From: Allobosea sp. BK604
Lineage (GTDB): Bacteria > Pseudomonadota > Alphaproteobacteria > Rhizobiales > Beijerinckiaceae
Assembly: GCF_004341515.1 (NCBI RefSeq)
Contig: NZ_SLZF01000015.1
Location: 124,001 to 188,000 of the forward strand
Length of the DNA stretch: 64,000 bases
Direction of reading: 5' to 3'
A model generated the notes under the pieces. The model made no database searches, was not told where the DNA came from, and saw only the letters and a list, made by a program, of their open reading frames with translations. Positions within the stretch are counted from its first letter, which is position 1, and each line of letters opens with the position of its first letter. The position numbers were made by a program, and so were the translations under genes. Below, in pieces: positions 22,606 through 30,247 of this stretch.

Positions 22606-22690
22606 CAACGGATTTCGTTGATGGCCAACGATTAACACCCATTAACGTTGCCCGTCAACGCAAAACGTTGTTCCTCGACAAAAAACGTTG
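22606..22690. promoter_or_regulatory. Phased CAACG/CGTTG operator array
   Basis: Pentamers CAACG (22606, 22626, 22656) and CGTTG (22616, 22646, 22666, 22686) fall on an exact 10-base grid, so all face one side of the helix; grid points 22636 and 22676 are empty. Adjacent inverted copies make palindromes with 5-base spacers. Three copies are extended to AACGTTG at exact 20-base steps. The array lies between the divergent 22161-22568 gene and the XRE gene, which probably binds it. Confidence 0.65.
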
Positions 22691-22710
22691 GGTCGTGCTA
22701 TTGCTCCCGC

Positions 22711-23148
22711 ATGATCACTCCCGCCCAATCGCGCGCCGGCCGCGCACTCCTTGACTGGTCCCAGGATCAGCTCGCCCAAGCCGCCCATGTCGGCCTTTCA
22801 ACCGTCCGTGATTTCGAGAGGGGGCGGCGCGTGCCAGGCCACAACAATCTCCTTGGACTGAAGACAGCCCTTGAAGACGCCGGCGTCATCTTCGTCGCCG
22901 AGAATGGTGAGGGGCCGGGAGTGAGGCTGAGGAAGGGCGTGGTGCCGACTTTGGCTGAGCCGTCCTCCCCGGAGCAGCGCCAAGCGGGAGTCGATCACGC
23001 ACGCCATAAGGCCGGCAAGGCGGCCGATCGCGCGTTGACGGATGTCGATGCGAGCGACGATGAGAAGGCCGCGCGCCGCGGGGCACTAACCGACGAGCCG
23101 GCCATCGTCGCGAAGGCGCGCGGCAAGCATCGTTCGAAAACCAAATAG
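22711..23148 (+). CDS. XRE-family HTH regulator
   Basis: The chosen ATG gives MITPAQSRAGRALLDWSQDQLAQAAHVGLSTVRDFERGRRVP, a compact XRE helix-turn-helix near the N-terminus; upstream codons lie in the operator array. The C-terminal half is polar and charged (KAADRALTDVDASDDEKAARRGALTD). It is 145 residues. Position at the lysogeny end suggests a prophage regulator, but no cleavable peptidase domain is visible. Confidence 0.85.
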   Translation: MITPAQSRAGRALLDWSQDQLAQAAHVGLSTVRDFERGRRVPGHNNLLGLKTALEDAGVIFVAENGEGPGVRLRKGVVPTLAEPSSPEQRQAGVDHARHKAGKAADRALTDVDASDDEKAARRGALTDEPAIVAKARGKHRSKTK

Positions 23149-23167
23149 TGTTCACGCCCGTAGTCGT

Positions 23168-23353
23168 ATGGCTCGCACCGCCGCCAAGGTCACCCAAGCT
23201 GATATCGCACGTGTCGTCCGAGCTGTTGCCCAAGCTCGGGTGCGGGCTGTGATCGAGATTTTACCGGACGGCACCATTCGCGTGATCATGAACGACGAGC
23301 AGGCGCTTGAAGCTGGAAAGCCTATCGATCGGGACGAGGAGATCGTGCTGTGA
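23168..23353 (+). CDS. Small prophage protein
   Basis: A 61-residue product, MARTAAKVTQADIARVVRAV..., with a basic helical start and an acidic end (IDRDEEIVL). It follows the XRE gene by 19 bases and precedes the next gene by 27. Small genes of this type often precede an HTH gene and an integrase in Rhizobiales islands; no function is assigned. Confidence 0.6.
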   Translation: MARTAAKVTQADIARVVRAVAQARVRAVIEILPDGTIRVIMNDEQALEAGKPIDRDEEIVL

Positions 23354-23380
23354 CTAACGTGAGCCCGGTCAGGTAACGCT

Positions 23381-23740
23381 ATGCCAAGACCACCGCAATC
23401 GAGTTTAATTCGCTTCGGCGTAGAACCACGAATGGTGCCTCCTGTGAAAGCGGCCAGGCGCCTACATCTCACGCTTGCCGAGTTCGATCGGATATTGCCG
23501 CGCCTCCTCCAGCGCGGCTTTCCGAAGGCTGATCCCGATATCGGCAACTATGATCTAAAAGCGATCGATGCGTGGCTGGACGGCCAAATGGCGGTCCGGA
23601 CCGAACAGGTAGCGCGCCAATCTACGCACAAACTCGTAATGGAGCGCTTGGAGCGGCTGGATCAAGAGCTTACGGCGAAGAAGGCGCTGAGAGAGGCCCG
23701 CCGAAAGAGCCGACCCTCTGCCGGGGAGCGAAATGGCTGA
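23381..23740 (+). CDS. Small protein with putative winged-helix-like N-terminus
   Basis: The 119-residue product has a segment VKAARRLHLTLAEFDRILPRLLQRGFPKADPDIGNYDLKAIDAWLDGQ that reads like a helix-turn-helix or excisionase-like fold, then a coiled helical tail (LVMERLERLDQELTAKKALREARRKSR). In related islands this gene is followed by a recombinase; here only a 43-codon frame follows. Function unknown. Confidence 0.6.
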   Translation: MPRPPQSSLIRFGVEPRMVPPVKAARRLHLTLAEFDRILPRLLQRGFPKADPDIGNYDLKAIDAWLDGQMAVRTEQVARQSTHKLVMERLERLDQELTAKKALREARRKSRPSAGERNG

Positions 23741-23864
23741 ATGCTCGAAAGGCTCACGGCATGACCTCAATATATGCACACCGGTGAGCGGTGGAACCGG
23801 GATCGAGGAGCACATCGCCGCCCAGGCGATGGAACGAAGTAGTCGAGCGCGAAAGCTCTGGTAA
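23733..23864 (+). CDS. Possible 43-residue protein or recombinase remnant
   Basis: The frame MAECSKGSRHDLNICTPVSG... ends in SSRARKLW and overlaps the preceding stop by eight bases, which suggests coupling. It occupies the place where related elements carry an integrase, so it may be a decayed remnant. No family resemblance is visible. Confidence 0.3.
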   Translation: MAECSKGSRHDLNICTPVSGGTGIEEHIAAQAMERSSRARKLW

Positions 23865-23912
23865 TTGCTCGTTATCGTTGCCGTGCCATAGTCCCTTGGG
23901 GCTGAGGCGTCG

Positions 23913-24419
23913 ATGATAACTAAAGGCCATTCGCAGGAGACATTCTCGCGCGCGCACCTTTATGCCGTCGCGGCGCGAGCGGGTGTCACGGTATCTCGAC
24001 CGGAACTCGACTATGGTGTCGATGCCATTTTGCGGCCGGTTGTTATGGTGGGCAAAAAGATGTCCGAGAGCGCTTTCGGCATCGATGTCCAATTGAAGTC
24101 AACCACGACTTGGTCGCGGACGGCAGGCCACATCAAGTACGACCTTGATGCTGCCGCATACAACCGGATGATCGCACGGGAACCGGGTGAAATCCCGCTG
24201 TATGTATTCTTGTTGTGCCTCCCGCCAGATCCGGACAGTTGGTTGGACCATTCTGAAACTGAGACCATTCTCCGGAATTGCTGCTATTGGTATCGCGCGA
24301 ATGGGCCGCGCACCTTTAACGAGAGAACAATAGCCATCGATATCCCGCGCTCAAACCTTCTGACATCTGATGCTTTGATAAGTCTAATTGCGGCCGCACG
24401 TTCGGAGTTGATGACGTGA
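23913..24419 (+). CDS. DUF4365 protein, putative PD-(D/E)xK-type nuclease
   Basis: The 168-residue protein shows the DUF4365 pattern: SQETFSRAHLYAVAARAG at the start, D37 in LDYGVDAIL, and FGIDVQLKST with Q60 and K62, the layout of a restriction-endonuclease-like active site (E9, D37, Q60-x-K62). DUF4365 domains occur in defence islands, so DNA or RNA cleavage is the best guess. The stop overlaps the next start as GTGA, tying it to an unknown partner. Codon use is more AT-rich than the phage structural genes, suggesting separate acquisition. Confidence 0.75.
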   Translation: MITKGHSQETFSRAHLYAVAARAGVTVSRPELDYGVDAILRPVVMVGKKMSESAFGIDVQLKSTTTWSRTAGHIKYDLDAAAYNRMIAREPGEIPLYVFLLCLPPDPDSWLDHSETETILRNCCYWYRANGPRTFNERTIAIDIPRSNLLTSDALISLIAAARSELMT

Positions 24420-25534
24420 GTGAGCCAACATTCACGATGCCGCAGCCAGGACTTCTCAGGAGATACCTGCGTGCGCGAGGTTGGAGGGCGTCTAAGCTAA
24501 GAATCCCAAGCTTGGAACTTTACTCCAAGGATGAAGGATCGAGCCATATAGAAGTTGTAGTGCCCGAAACGACCGCAGCGCCGCAGGCCGAGCGGCGCAT
24601 TCGCCACGCGGTGGAGACGCTGGCGATCATCGAAGATCGATCTGCAATCGATGTATCCGCTGCCATCGCCGGATTGGGCTTTGATGCACTTCGAGAGCGG
24701 CTGCCTGCAGATTTCCGTAACACCATACTATTACCAGTTGCAGAGACAGTTGTCACAAGGAACAGAAGGCTTCTGCACGCCGCTGCACAGGCGGAATTCG
24801 CGAAAACCGAAGTAAATCGGTCCCGCTCGGCCGCAGATTTGTTCGTGGAACGATGCCGGTTCGGCCATACCTTTAAAGGGAGCTTTGGGTTCTCGATTCA
24901 TTCCCCGATCGGTCCGCGCCCAGCCGAGATGATTGCGGACCAGGAAGCAGATCCTCCTGCGGAACGGCTGATCGTTCAACGCGTCATGCGTGGCCTTGCT
25001 TCGATCTCTGACACTCTAAGCAGTAAGCGCCTGGCGGTTTTGTCGGACCCCTCTGTTGGTTTTGATGCGGACATGCTGGACAACTTAGCCGGCCTCTTGG
25101 AGGGCGTCCGCTCCGAAGCTTTGACATTCGAATTTGAGCTTTCCGCCGAGTGGCCTCCGGATGTCGATTTGGACCTGCATTCAACGTTCGTTGTCGCCAC
25201 GTCGATTGCACCCACTGTGCGAGAGCTAGCAGCCAAACTGCGGGAAACCGTCCTGCCGTCCGCAAGCGTCATTAGGGGCTTTGTGACCAAGCTGGCAAAC
25301 GCCGACAATCCGGCTGATTTGGAAAACCAGAAGGGCTCTCGCGAGGTAACGATTGCATGGGAGGCCACTGATCACATGCTGCCTGTTCGCGTTCTCTTGA
25401 GCCCAGCAGACTATCGGGTAGCTTGGCGAGCGCATGGGCTGCATGTGCCCGTAGAAGTCGAGGGGGAGATCGAACGGGCAGGGCGTGGGTTTATTATCCG
25501 TCGCTCTAAGATGCTTACGTCGATTCCGGAATGA
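24416..25534 (+). CDS. Partner of the DUF4365 protein, unknown family
   Basis: The GTG start at 24416 overlaps the DUF4365 stop, so the two are co-translated. The 372-residue protein is soluble. It has a helical middle with a short HTFKGSFGFSIHSPI strand segment and a C-terminal beta-rich region (REVTIAWEATDHMLPVRVLL ... HVPVEVEGEIERAGRGFIIR) that looks like a small barrel. I do not recognise a family or catalytic motif. By context it may be the sensor, immunity or specificity part of a two-gene system. Confidence 0.7.
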   Translation: MSEPTFTMPQPGLLRRYLRARGWRASKLRIPSLELYSKDEGSSHIEVVVPETTAAPQAERRIRHAVETLAIIEDRSAIDVSAAIAGLGFDALRERLPADFRNTILLPVAETVVTRNRRLLHAAAQAEFAKTEVNRSRSAADLFVERCRFGHTFKGSFGFSIHSPIGPRPAEMIADQEADPPAERLIVQRVMRGLASISDTLSSKRLAVLSDPSVGFDADMLDNLAGLLEGVRSEALTFEFELSAEWPPDVDLDLHSTFVVATSIAPTVRELAAKLRETVLPSASVIRGFVTKLANADNPADLENQKGSREVTIAWEATDHMLPVRVLLSPADYRVAWRAHGLHVPVEVEGEIERAGRGFIIRRSKMLTSIPE

Positions 25535-25616
25535 AGGGTGGCGTGACCGGGCCTCTGGCCGGCTGCGGCGGCTTGGGCCCCAAATAATGGACTGACTTGG
25601 GAGCGAGAAAAGGGAG

Positions 25617-25706
25617 ATGCGCTTCGGCCCGACTGATAGCCGCATGTTGCTGATAGCCGCCATTGCAGTGGTTATCGGGGTGGCGGCTTGGCTGGGGGTG
25701 TTCTAG
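25617..25706 (+). CDS. Possible 29-residue membrane peptide
   Basis: The frame MRFGPTDSRMLLIAAIAVVIG... encodes one hydrophobic helix ending AAWLGVF. AAGGGAG lies directly before the ATG with almost no spacer, so initiation may be weak. It overlaps the 3' end of the opposite-strand small membrane gene by four bases. It resembles the peptide at 29375-29476 in layout (LLIAA...GAW). Confidence 0.35.
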   Translation: MRFGPTDSRMLLIAAIAVVIGVAAWLGVF

Positions 25707-25903
25707 CCGCGAAGCCCATAATAGAGATGCCAGAAAAAAGAGGTGCGAGTTTCAATCTTCGACAAGCAAGCGCGGTTTTGCCCAAATACTTTATCAGGGC
25801 ACATATTCAGGACTGCCGCGTAGCGCTGGTTCTCGACGGCCGCGAGCCGATAGCTGAGAAAAACCACCGCAATGGAAAGCACGACTATCGCAGCGTTCTT
25901 CAT
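25703..25903 (-). CDS. Small single-span membrane protein coupled to SRAP
   Basis: The ATG overlaps the stop of the SRAP gene as ATGA. The 66-residue product has one N-terminal membrane helix (NAAIVVLSIAVVFLSYRL) followed by a polar part with two cysteines (NMCPDK, RACLSK). Such one-span proteins in phage cargo may be spanins, toxins or anchors; none can be chosen here. Confidence 0.6.
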   Translation of the reverse strand: MKNAAIVVLSIAVVFLSYRLAAVENQRYAAVLNMCPDKVFGQNRACLSKIETRTSFFWHLYYGLRG

Positions 25904-26685
25904 GAGGCTGAAACTCTGAAGGCCGGCGCCTGTAGTTCGTTGCCAGGGCTGATATCGAGCGCGTCAGCTGGCTGGTCGAACTTCGCTCCGCGCGCGACGA
26001 CGGACAGCGAGCCGTCCGGCAACGGCCGCTGCAGATCATGCACCCGGTCCCAAGGCTCGGTCATCCAGCGCGCGCATTCCTCCGGCGTGGTCAGGATCAC
26101 CGGCATGGCCCGGGGATGGTACTGCTTCACCTCGGTATTCGGATCGGTGGTGAGGAAGGCGAACAGGTCGATCGTCTCCTCGCCGTCCTTGATCTTGCGG
26201 ACCGAGGTCCACTGTGGCGCCCAGATCCCTGCGAACATCGCGGTCGGCCGCTCCTCACCGAACGCGAACCAGACATCCTGCCGCGCCGATTGGTCGAACT
26301 CGCTGAAGCTGGTGAACGGTACGAGGCAGCGGCTCTCAACGCCGAGCCAGCGCTTCCAGTGTGAGCTCTTGGTGTTGCGCACGTTCGTCGTGCCGCGGTC
26401 GGGCTCCATGCGCAGGAGCTGATCGAAATCGACCTCTTTGCCCTTGGCGCGCAGCTTGTCGGCACGAACGGTCGCCGCGTCGAGCAAGGCCTTGCGCGAC
26501 GAAGGCATGCCCCAGCGCACCATGGCGAGTTCAGGCTCAGCGCCAGCGACGTTTCGGATGATCGGCGCCGGCCGGTCAGGATTGATGTTCGGCTGCGGCG
26601 CCAGGTTCAATTCCCAGCCCCCAAACTTCGGGAACAGCCGCCGCATCGCGTCGACAGAGCGGGTATGGCTGTAGAGATTGCACAT
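25900..26685 (-). CDS. SOS response-associated peptidase family protein (SRAP/YedK/HMCES)
   Basis: SRAP proteins form a thiazolidine link between Cys2 and abasic sites in single-stranded DNA, protecting them from breakage. The start MCNLYS exposes the required Cys2; TTNVRNTKSSHW, the glutamate of PFTSFSEFD (E129) and QYHPRAMPVIL (H190) are the other conserved active-site parts. Length 261 is normal. In phages it is read as protection of replicating DNA. It is translationally coupled to a small membrane protein. Confidence 0.92.
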   Translation of the reverse strand: MCNLYSHTRSVDAMRRLFPKFGGWELNLAPQPNINPDRPAPIIRNVAGAEPELAMVRWGMPSSRKALLDAATVRADKLRAKGKEVDFDQLLRMEPDRGTTNVRNTKSSHWKRWLGVESRCLVPFTSFSEFDQSARQDVWFAFGEERPTAMFAGIWAPQWTSVRKIKDGEETIDLFAFLTTDPNTEVKQYHPRAMPVILTTPEECARWMTEPWDRVHDLQRPLPDGSLSVVARGAKFDQPADALDISPGNELQAPAFRVSAS

Positions 26686-26746
26686 GCTGCCTGGCCTCCG
26701 ATCTTGATGCGACTATAGCTTCGCCTGATTGCTGAACCAGCCCGGC

Positions 26747-27133
26747 TCACGGTCTGGATAGCCGCCGCCCTTCCTGCGGCGGTGGCTCATCATCCGATGG
26801 CAGCAGACTGTCCTTGCCGCCTTCGATCACGCGCAGGCCCGCCATAGTTGGCGGCAAGTCCGGCGGGTCGGTTCTGCGCATGTCCATGATGTAGGCCCCG
26901 CACTTCCGGCCGTATTTCTGCGGCTTGCGATGATCCGGCCGCCAGACGCAGCCCGACATGAAGACGGCGAGCAGCTCGTGAAGCTTCGCTTGCGCGCCGT
27001 ATTTCTCCGCACAGGCCGCCAAACCCGCGTCGCCCCAGCGCCTGCAGTAGTCGCAGCGAAAGCGGATCACGATCCACGGATAGTGCCGGAGATCTGTGTC
27101 CAGCGTCGGCGGAATCGTTGGTCGTGGGGGCAT
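26747..27133 (-). CDS. Cysteine-containing prophage protein
   Basis: The 128-residue product carries RFRCDYCRRWG (a CxxC pair) and later C in SGCVWRPDHRKPQKYGRKCGAYI, possibly one zinc site. The C-terminal third is proline-rich and disordered. It lies 61 bases upstream of the SRAP gene on the same strand, so it may share its transcript. No family is recognised. Confidence 0.6.
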   Translation of the reverse strand: MPPRPTIPPTLDTDLRHYPWIVIRFRCDYCRRWGDAGLAACAEKYGAQAKLHELLAVFMSGCVWRPDHRKPQKYGRKCGAYIMDMRRTDPPDLPPTMAGLRVIEGGKDSLLPSDDEPPPQEGRRLSRP

Positions 27134-27213
27134 CGGCGAGTGGCATTTGACTCTCTGGAAAATGAGAACGTAATAAGAACATTCGAGAGGGGTACGGAGT
27201 CAAGGAGGCCATC

Positions 27214-27435
27214 ATGTCGCGTAGGAAGACGGCGCCCTGGACGGTTGAACTGTCACGGCAGAAAGGGGCCAGTCAGGTAATCGCGCGGTGCTGGCTCAGG
27301 GACGCGGCCGTGGCGGCGATCGAGCATGTCGAGCTCAAGGACGGCGAGAGCCTGACGCTGCTCGAGCGCGGCATCGTCAGGCGCATGCGCGGCCGGAACC
27401 TTGCTGTCTCGGAGCTCCCAGAAATCCCGTTTTGA
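27214..27435 (+). CDS. Small prophage protein
   Basis: The 73-residue product MSRRKTAPWTVELSRQKG... is basic, with helical AAVAAIEHVELKDGESLTLLERGIVRRMRGR. An AAGGAGG sequence before the ATG is a good ribosome site. Its stop overlaps the next gene start as TTGA. Function unknown. Confidence 0.65.
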   Translation: MSRRKTAPWTVELSRQKGASQVIARCWLRDAAVAAIEHVELKDGESLTLLERGIVRRMRGRNLAVSELPEIPF

Positions 27436-27803
27436 CCCGTGAGCACAGATATACGCTCCGGCACACCTGGCCGGGCGAGATCGAAGACGACTATCTGGTT
27501 TTCGATGAGGAAGGCGAGCAGATCGCTCGTATCCTTCATGACACATCGTCAGCGATGGGGCGCTGGCGCGTCATCATCCAGGGAACGGGATACTTGCCGA
27601 TCTATGACGGCAAGTTCAACGCCATGGCCCCCAGTTTCGAAGCCGCCAAGGGGAAGGTGATGGAGCTCTGGCCGCAGTTCCGCGCCCATTGGACCGACGA
27701 GGAATATGAGAGGTCGCGCCAGAAGCGCCGCGAGAACGAAGAGCGCGAGCGAAATTCGCCGGCCCACAAGCATTGGCTCCGGCAGCGGGGCGCCCGCCGC
27801 TAG
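27432..27803 (+). CDS. Prophage protein of unknown function
   Basis: The TTG start at 27432 overlaps the preceding stop and yields MTREHRYTLRHTWPGEIEDDY..., 123 residues. The centre (YLVFDEEGEQIARILHDTS...RWRVIIQGTG) looks beta-rich and the C-terminus is highly charged (YERSRQKRRENEERERN). The frame is open upstream but only as an out-of-frame shadow of the previous gene. The 3' end overlaps the convergent ligase gene by four bases. Confidence 0.65.
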   Translation: MTREHRYTLRHTWPGEIEDDYLVFDEEGEQIARILHDTSSAMGRWRVIIQGTGYLPIYDGKFNAMAPSFEAAKGKVMELWPQFRAHWTDEEYERSRQKRRENEERERNSPAHKHWLRQRGARR

Positions 27804-28879
27804 TCGAGAGTGTAGATATCCCCCATCTCAGCCTCTTCGCGCAGCCCTTTGAACGACGCATGCCGCAGCTTTGGCTCGTCGGTCCATCCGCGGAACTCGA
27901 TCTCGGCCGCCAGCGCCGGCGTCAGCCATTTCGCGCCCTTTCGCTTCAGCCTGATCACCGGTGTCTCGATCACCAGCTTGTCCATCATCCGCTTCAGGGC
28001 CCGGCCACCGACCTCACCGAAGCCAGTGCCGACGCCGCCGACATAGGCCAAGCCGTCGCCCTGGCGTGCAGCTAGCAGCAGGCGCCCGATGCCGCCCAGC
28101 GCCGCGGTCGACGGCTCATAACCGATGATCAGGAACGTCTCGCTCTGGACGCACTTGATCTTGACCCATTCGCCGTAGCGGCCAGAGCGATAGCGGGCGC
28201 TGCGCTTCTTCGCGATGATGCCTTCGAGGCCGAGCGCACACGCCTGCTCGAGCAGCTCGGCGCCGGGCCTGTCGATATCCTCGCTCATGCTGATGCCCTG
28301 GACCGCCGCCTCGTCGAGCACGCCCTCGAGGAGCGCGCGACGCTCATCGAGCCGCAGCGAGCGGAGATCGTGGCCATTGAGATAGAGCAGGTCGAAGGCG
28401 TAGAGCGTCGCGGCGCCGGCCCGCAGCTTGCCGCCTCGCCCGCCGAGCGCCTTCTGCAGGGCGGAGAAATCGGCCCGGCCCTCAGCATCGAGCACGACGG
28501 CCTCGCCATCGATGATCGCGCTGTCGACGCCGAGGAGGCCGGCGGCCTTCGCCACGGTCGGGAAGCGCTCGGTCCAGTCATGGCCGCCGCGGGTGATGAT
28601 GCGGATCTTGCCGCCCGGCTCAACATGGACGGCGAGACGATAGCCATCCCATTTCACCTCATAGGACCAGTCCGGTCCCTCCGGTACCTTCGGGACGAGA
28701 AGCGCCAGGCTCGGCTCGATGCGCTCCGGCATCGGATCGAAGATCAGCGCGCGTTGGCCGGCGGCAGAGCGGCGCGCGGCCGGTCCCTTCAAGGTCTCGG
28801 CGACAGGCCCCGACCGCAACACGCGACGCGCACACACTGACTGAAACTCCGCAACGCTACGCAGCGCCAACGGCGGCAC
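27800..28879 (-). CDS. ATP-dependent DNA ligase, LigD ligase-domain type
   Basis: The ligase lysine is K76 in YEVKWDGYRLAV, with nucleotidyltransferase motifs IIDGEAVVLD, YAFDLLYLNGHDLR, LEGIIAKK and SGRYGEWVKIKC, then an OB-fold C-terminus. It has the ligase and OB domains of LigD but not the polymerase or phosphoesterase domains (359 residues). It seals nicks, possibly in phage genome repair or circularisation. The start is uncertain: a GTG at 28879 is used, and the ATG at residue 50 is an alternative. Confidence 0.88.
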   Translation of the reverse strand: MPPLALRSVAEFQSVCARRVLRSGPVAETLKGPAARRSAAGQRALIFDPMPERIEPSLALLVPKVPEGPDWSYEVKWDGYRLAVHVEPGGKIRIITRGGHDWTERFPTVAKAAGLLGVDSAIIDGEAVVLDAEGRADFSALQKALGGRGGKLRAGAATLYAFDLLYLNGHDLRSLRLDERRALLEGVLDEAAVQGISMSEDIDRPGAELLEQACALGLEGIIAKKRSARYRSGRYGEWVKIKCVQSETFLIIGYEPSTAALGGIGRLLLAARQGDGLAYVGGVGTGFGEVGGRALKRMMDKLVIETPVIRLKRKGAKWLTPALAAEIEFRGWTDEPKLRHASFKGLREEAEMGDIYTLD

Positions 28880-28962
28880 ATCGGAATCGTTCCAACCTTC
28901 TTGAAACCCTTGCAGGCAATGACAACTGATAGGCAGGTCTTTGGATCTTCGGGGCGGAACCT

Positions 28963-29172
28963 ATGCAGAACGAACCATGCCGTGTGATTGCAGTCTCGGA
29001 TGTCAAACAGATCATCGTCAGCGCGGACGCTAGCGAGGGTGCGATCCTGCTGTTTGAAGTGCCGGGGGAAGCCAATCTAGAGCTCAAGATCCCCGCGATC
29101 GCATTCGCAAAGCTGGAAGGCCTGCTCGCCAAGGCGAGCGCGGCCCAAGCGAAGCTCAACAGGCCACAGTGA
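28963..29172 (+). CDS. Small prophage protein
   Basis: The 69-residue product MQNEPCRVIAVSDVKQIIVS... looks like a beta-strand pair followed by a helix (AFAKLEGLLAKASAAQAKLN). It ends with TGATG, coupling it to the next gene. Function unknown. Confidence 0.55.
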   Translation: MQNEPCRVIAVSDVKQIIVSADASEGAILLFEVPGEANLELKIPAIAFAKLEGLLAKASAAQAKLNRPQ

Positions 29173-29378
29173 TGTCGGACAGGCCACCTCTGCCACCAGA
29201 AGCGCCCGCCGTCGAAATTCATTCAGATGATGAGTTCCGACGGACACTGCAGCGCGTTCGCGAGCTTGAGGAGGCCCAGGCGGATACCTCCGAAGCATTG
29301 GAGCGGGCCGCACTCCAGCGTGCTATCGCCGCGTTCATGGAACGGCGGCGCGTTTCCGGCACGGATTGGTCGAATTGA
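29172..29378 (+). CDS. Small acidic helical prophage protein
   Basis: The start at 29172 overlaps the previous stop as TGATG. The 68 residues are mainly one long helix (RRTLQRVRELEEAQADTSEALERAALQRAIAAFMERRRV). Its stop overlaps a TTG start of a membrane peptide. Function unknown. Confidence 0.55.
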   Translation: MSDRPPLPPEAPAVEIHSDDEFRRTLQRVRELEEAQADTSEALERAALQRAIAAFMERRRVSGTDWSN

Positions 29379-29476
29379 AGCTTGAACCACCGGACACCGA
29401 AGTGGCGTTGTTGATTGCGGCCGCCATTATCGCTGCGCTCGGCGCATGGGCCGTTGTCGGGTTCGCCCCGTTCTAG
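29375..29476 (+). CDS. 33-residue single-span membrane peptide
   Basis: A TTG start overlaps the previous stop as TTGA, giving MKLEPPDTEVALLIAAAIIA... with one hydrophobic helix ending in GFAPF. It is the third gene in a chain of overlapping small genes. The overlap argues that it is translated. Confidence 0.45.
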   Translation: MKLEPPDTEVALLIAAAIIAALGAWAVVGFAPF

Positions 29477-29561
29477 CGAGGCGTGCCGAACCCGGCTCTT
29501 GGTGTGCGGCAACACAAGCTGGCATCGTTAGCTTGTTCTGAACCGGAGGAGCCGCAAGGAC

Positions 29562-29726
29562 ATGCCCGATTTGCCGATCCCCTTGCGCCATGCTGGCGAT
29601 GTCGAGCGCGCAGTCGAGCATGTCCAGGGATTGACGGGCTGCATCGAGGACAGCGCTGAAGAGAACGAGCTGATCGAGCTGGTCACCGCCCTCGACGAGT
29701 GGCTAAGGCATAACCCGATCGACTGA
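29562..29726 (+). CDS. 54-residue prophage protein
   Basis: The frame MPDLPIPLRHAGDVERAVEH... ends ALDEWLRHNPID and starts after a good AAGGA site. It is acidic and helical with one cysteine. The next gene follows after 11 bases. Function unknown. Confidence 0.55.
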   Translation: MPDLPIPLRHAGDVERAVEHVQGLTGCIEDSAEENELIELVTALDEWLRHNPID

Positions 29727-29737
29727 GAGATTCGGCC

Positions 29738-30031
29738 ATGCCCACGCGCGACCCTGCCAACGAACCGATGGCCTTCAGCCTGCTCGCCAACCGCGAGGTT
29801 TCGACCTGGTCGGAGGAATGGCGCCACGAATGCGAGGTCACCTATCTGCTCGACATGCCCGCCGAGAAGCGTCGCGCGGTGCTCTATGGCGTCCAAGGCG
29901 GTGAAGGCGACGAGGCGAAGGGCATCAAGCACCATCGGGGCGATGCGGCAACGGCGCAGCTTGCCAGCGAGATCGAGCGGTTGAAGCGGTTGCGGGAAAC
30001 AACAATCCGCGCGTCCGAAAAAAGTTCCTAG
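29738..30031 (+). CDS. Prophage protein, DUF7696-like
   Basis: The 97-residue product contains FSLLANREVSTWSEEWRHECEVTYLLDMPAEKR, a segment I associate with a small family common in Rhizobiales genomes and phages, though the family name is from memory. The C-terminal half is a helix. It is last in its run of small genes, before a terminator. Confidence 0.6.
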   Translation: MPTRDPANEPMAFSLLANREVSTWSEEWRHECEVTYLLDMPAEKRRAVLYGVQGGEGDEAKGIKHHRGDAATAQLASEIERLKRLRETTIRASEKSS

Positions 30032-30103
30032 AAAAATTACTTCGAAACTTGAACTAATTTCGCCGCATCACCATGTGGGGCTGGCTTTGCAACTCCGCAA
30101 AGC

Positions 30104-30130
30104 AAAGCCGGGGCGCCAACCCCGGCTTTT
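30104..30130 (+). terminator. Terminator after the small-gene run
   Basis: A 10-bp perfect stem AAAGCCGGGG/CCCCGGCTTT with a 6-base loop runs into TTTA on the plus strand. It lies 72 bases past 29738-30031. Confidence 0.8.
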
Positions 30131-30247
30131 AGTCCGCACATCGCCTTGGAAACTCTGTGCGGGATCGCAACGTTTCGCGTCCCACTTAAGTGGGGATAAC
30201 TGCGGTTCTGTCAAGGGGCTCAAGGCATCACATAAGGATGTCTTTAT

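Noticed and set aside
23754-24092. 112-codon minus-strand frame opposite the DUF4365 gene start
   Set aside because: No recognisable protein and it conflicts with the better-supported plus-strand DUF4365 gene.
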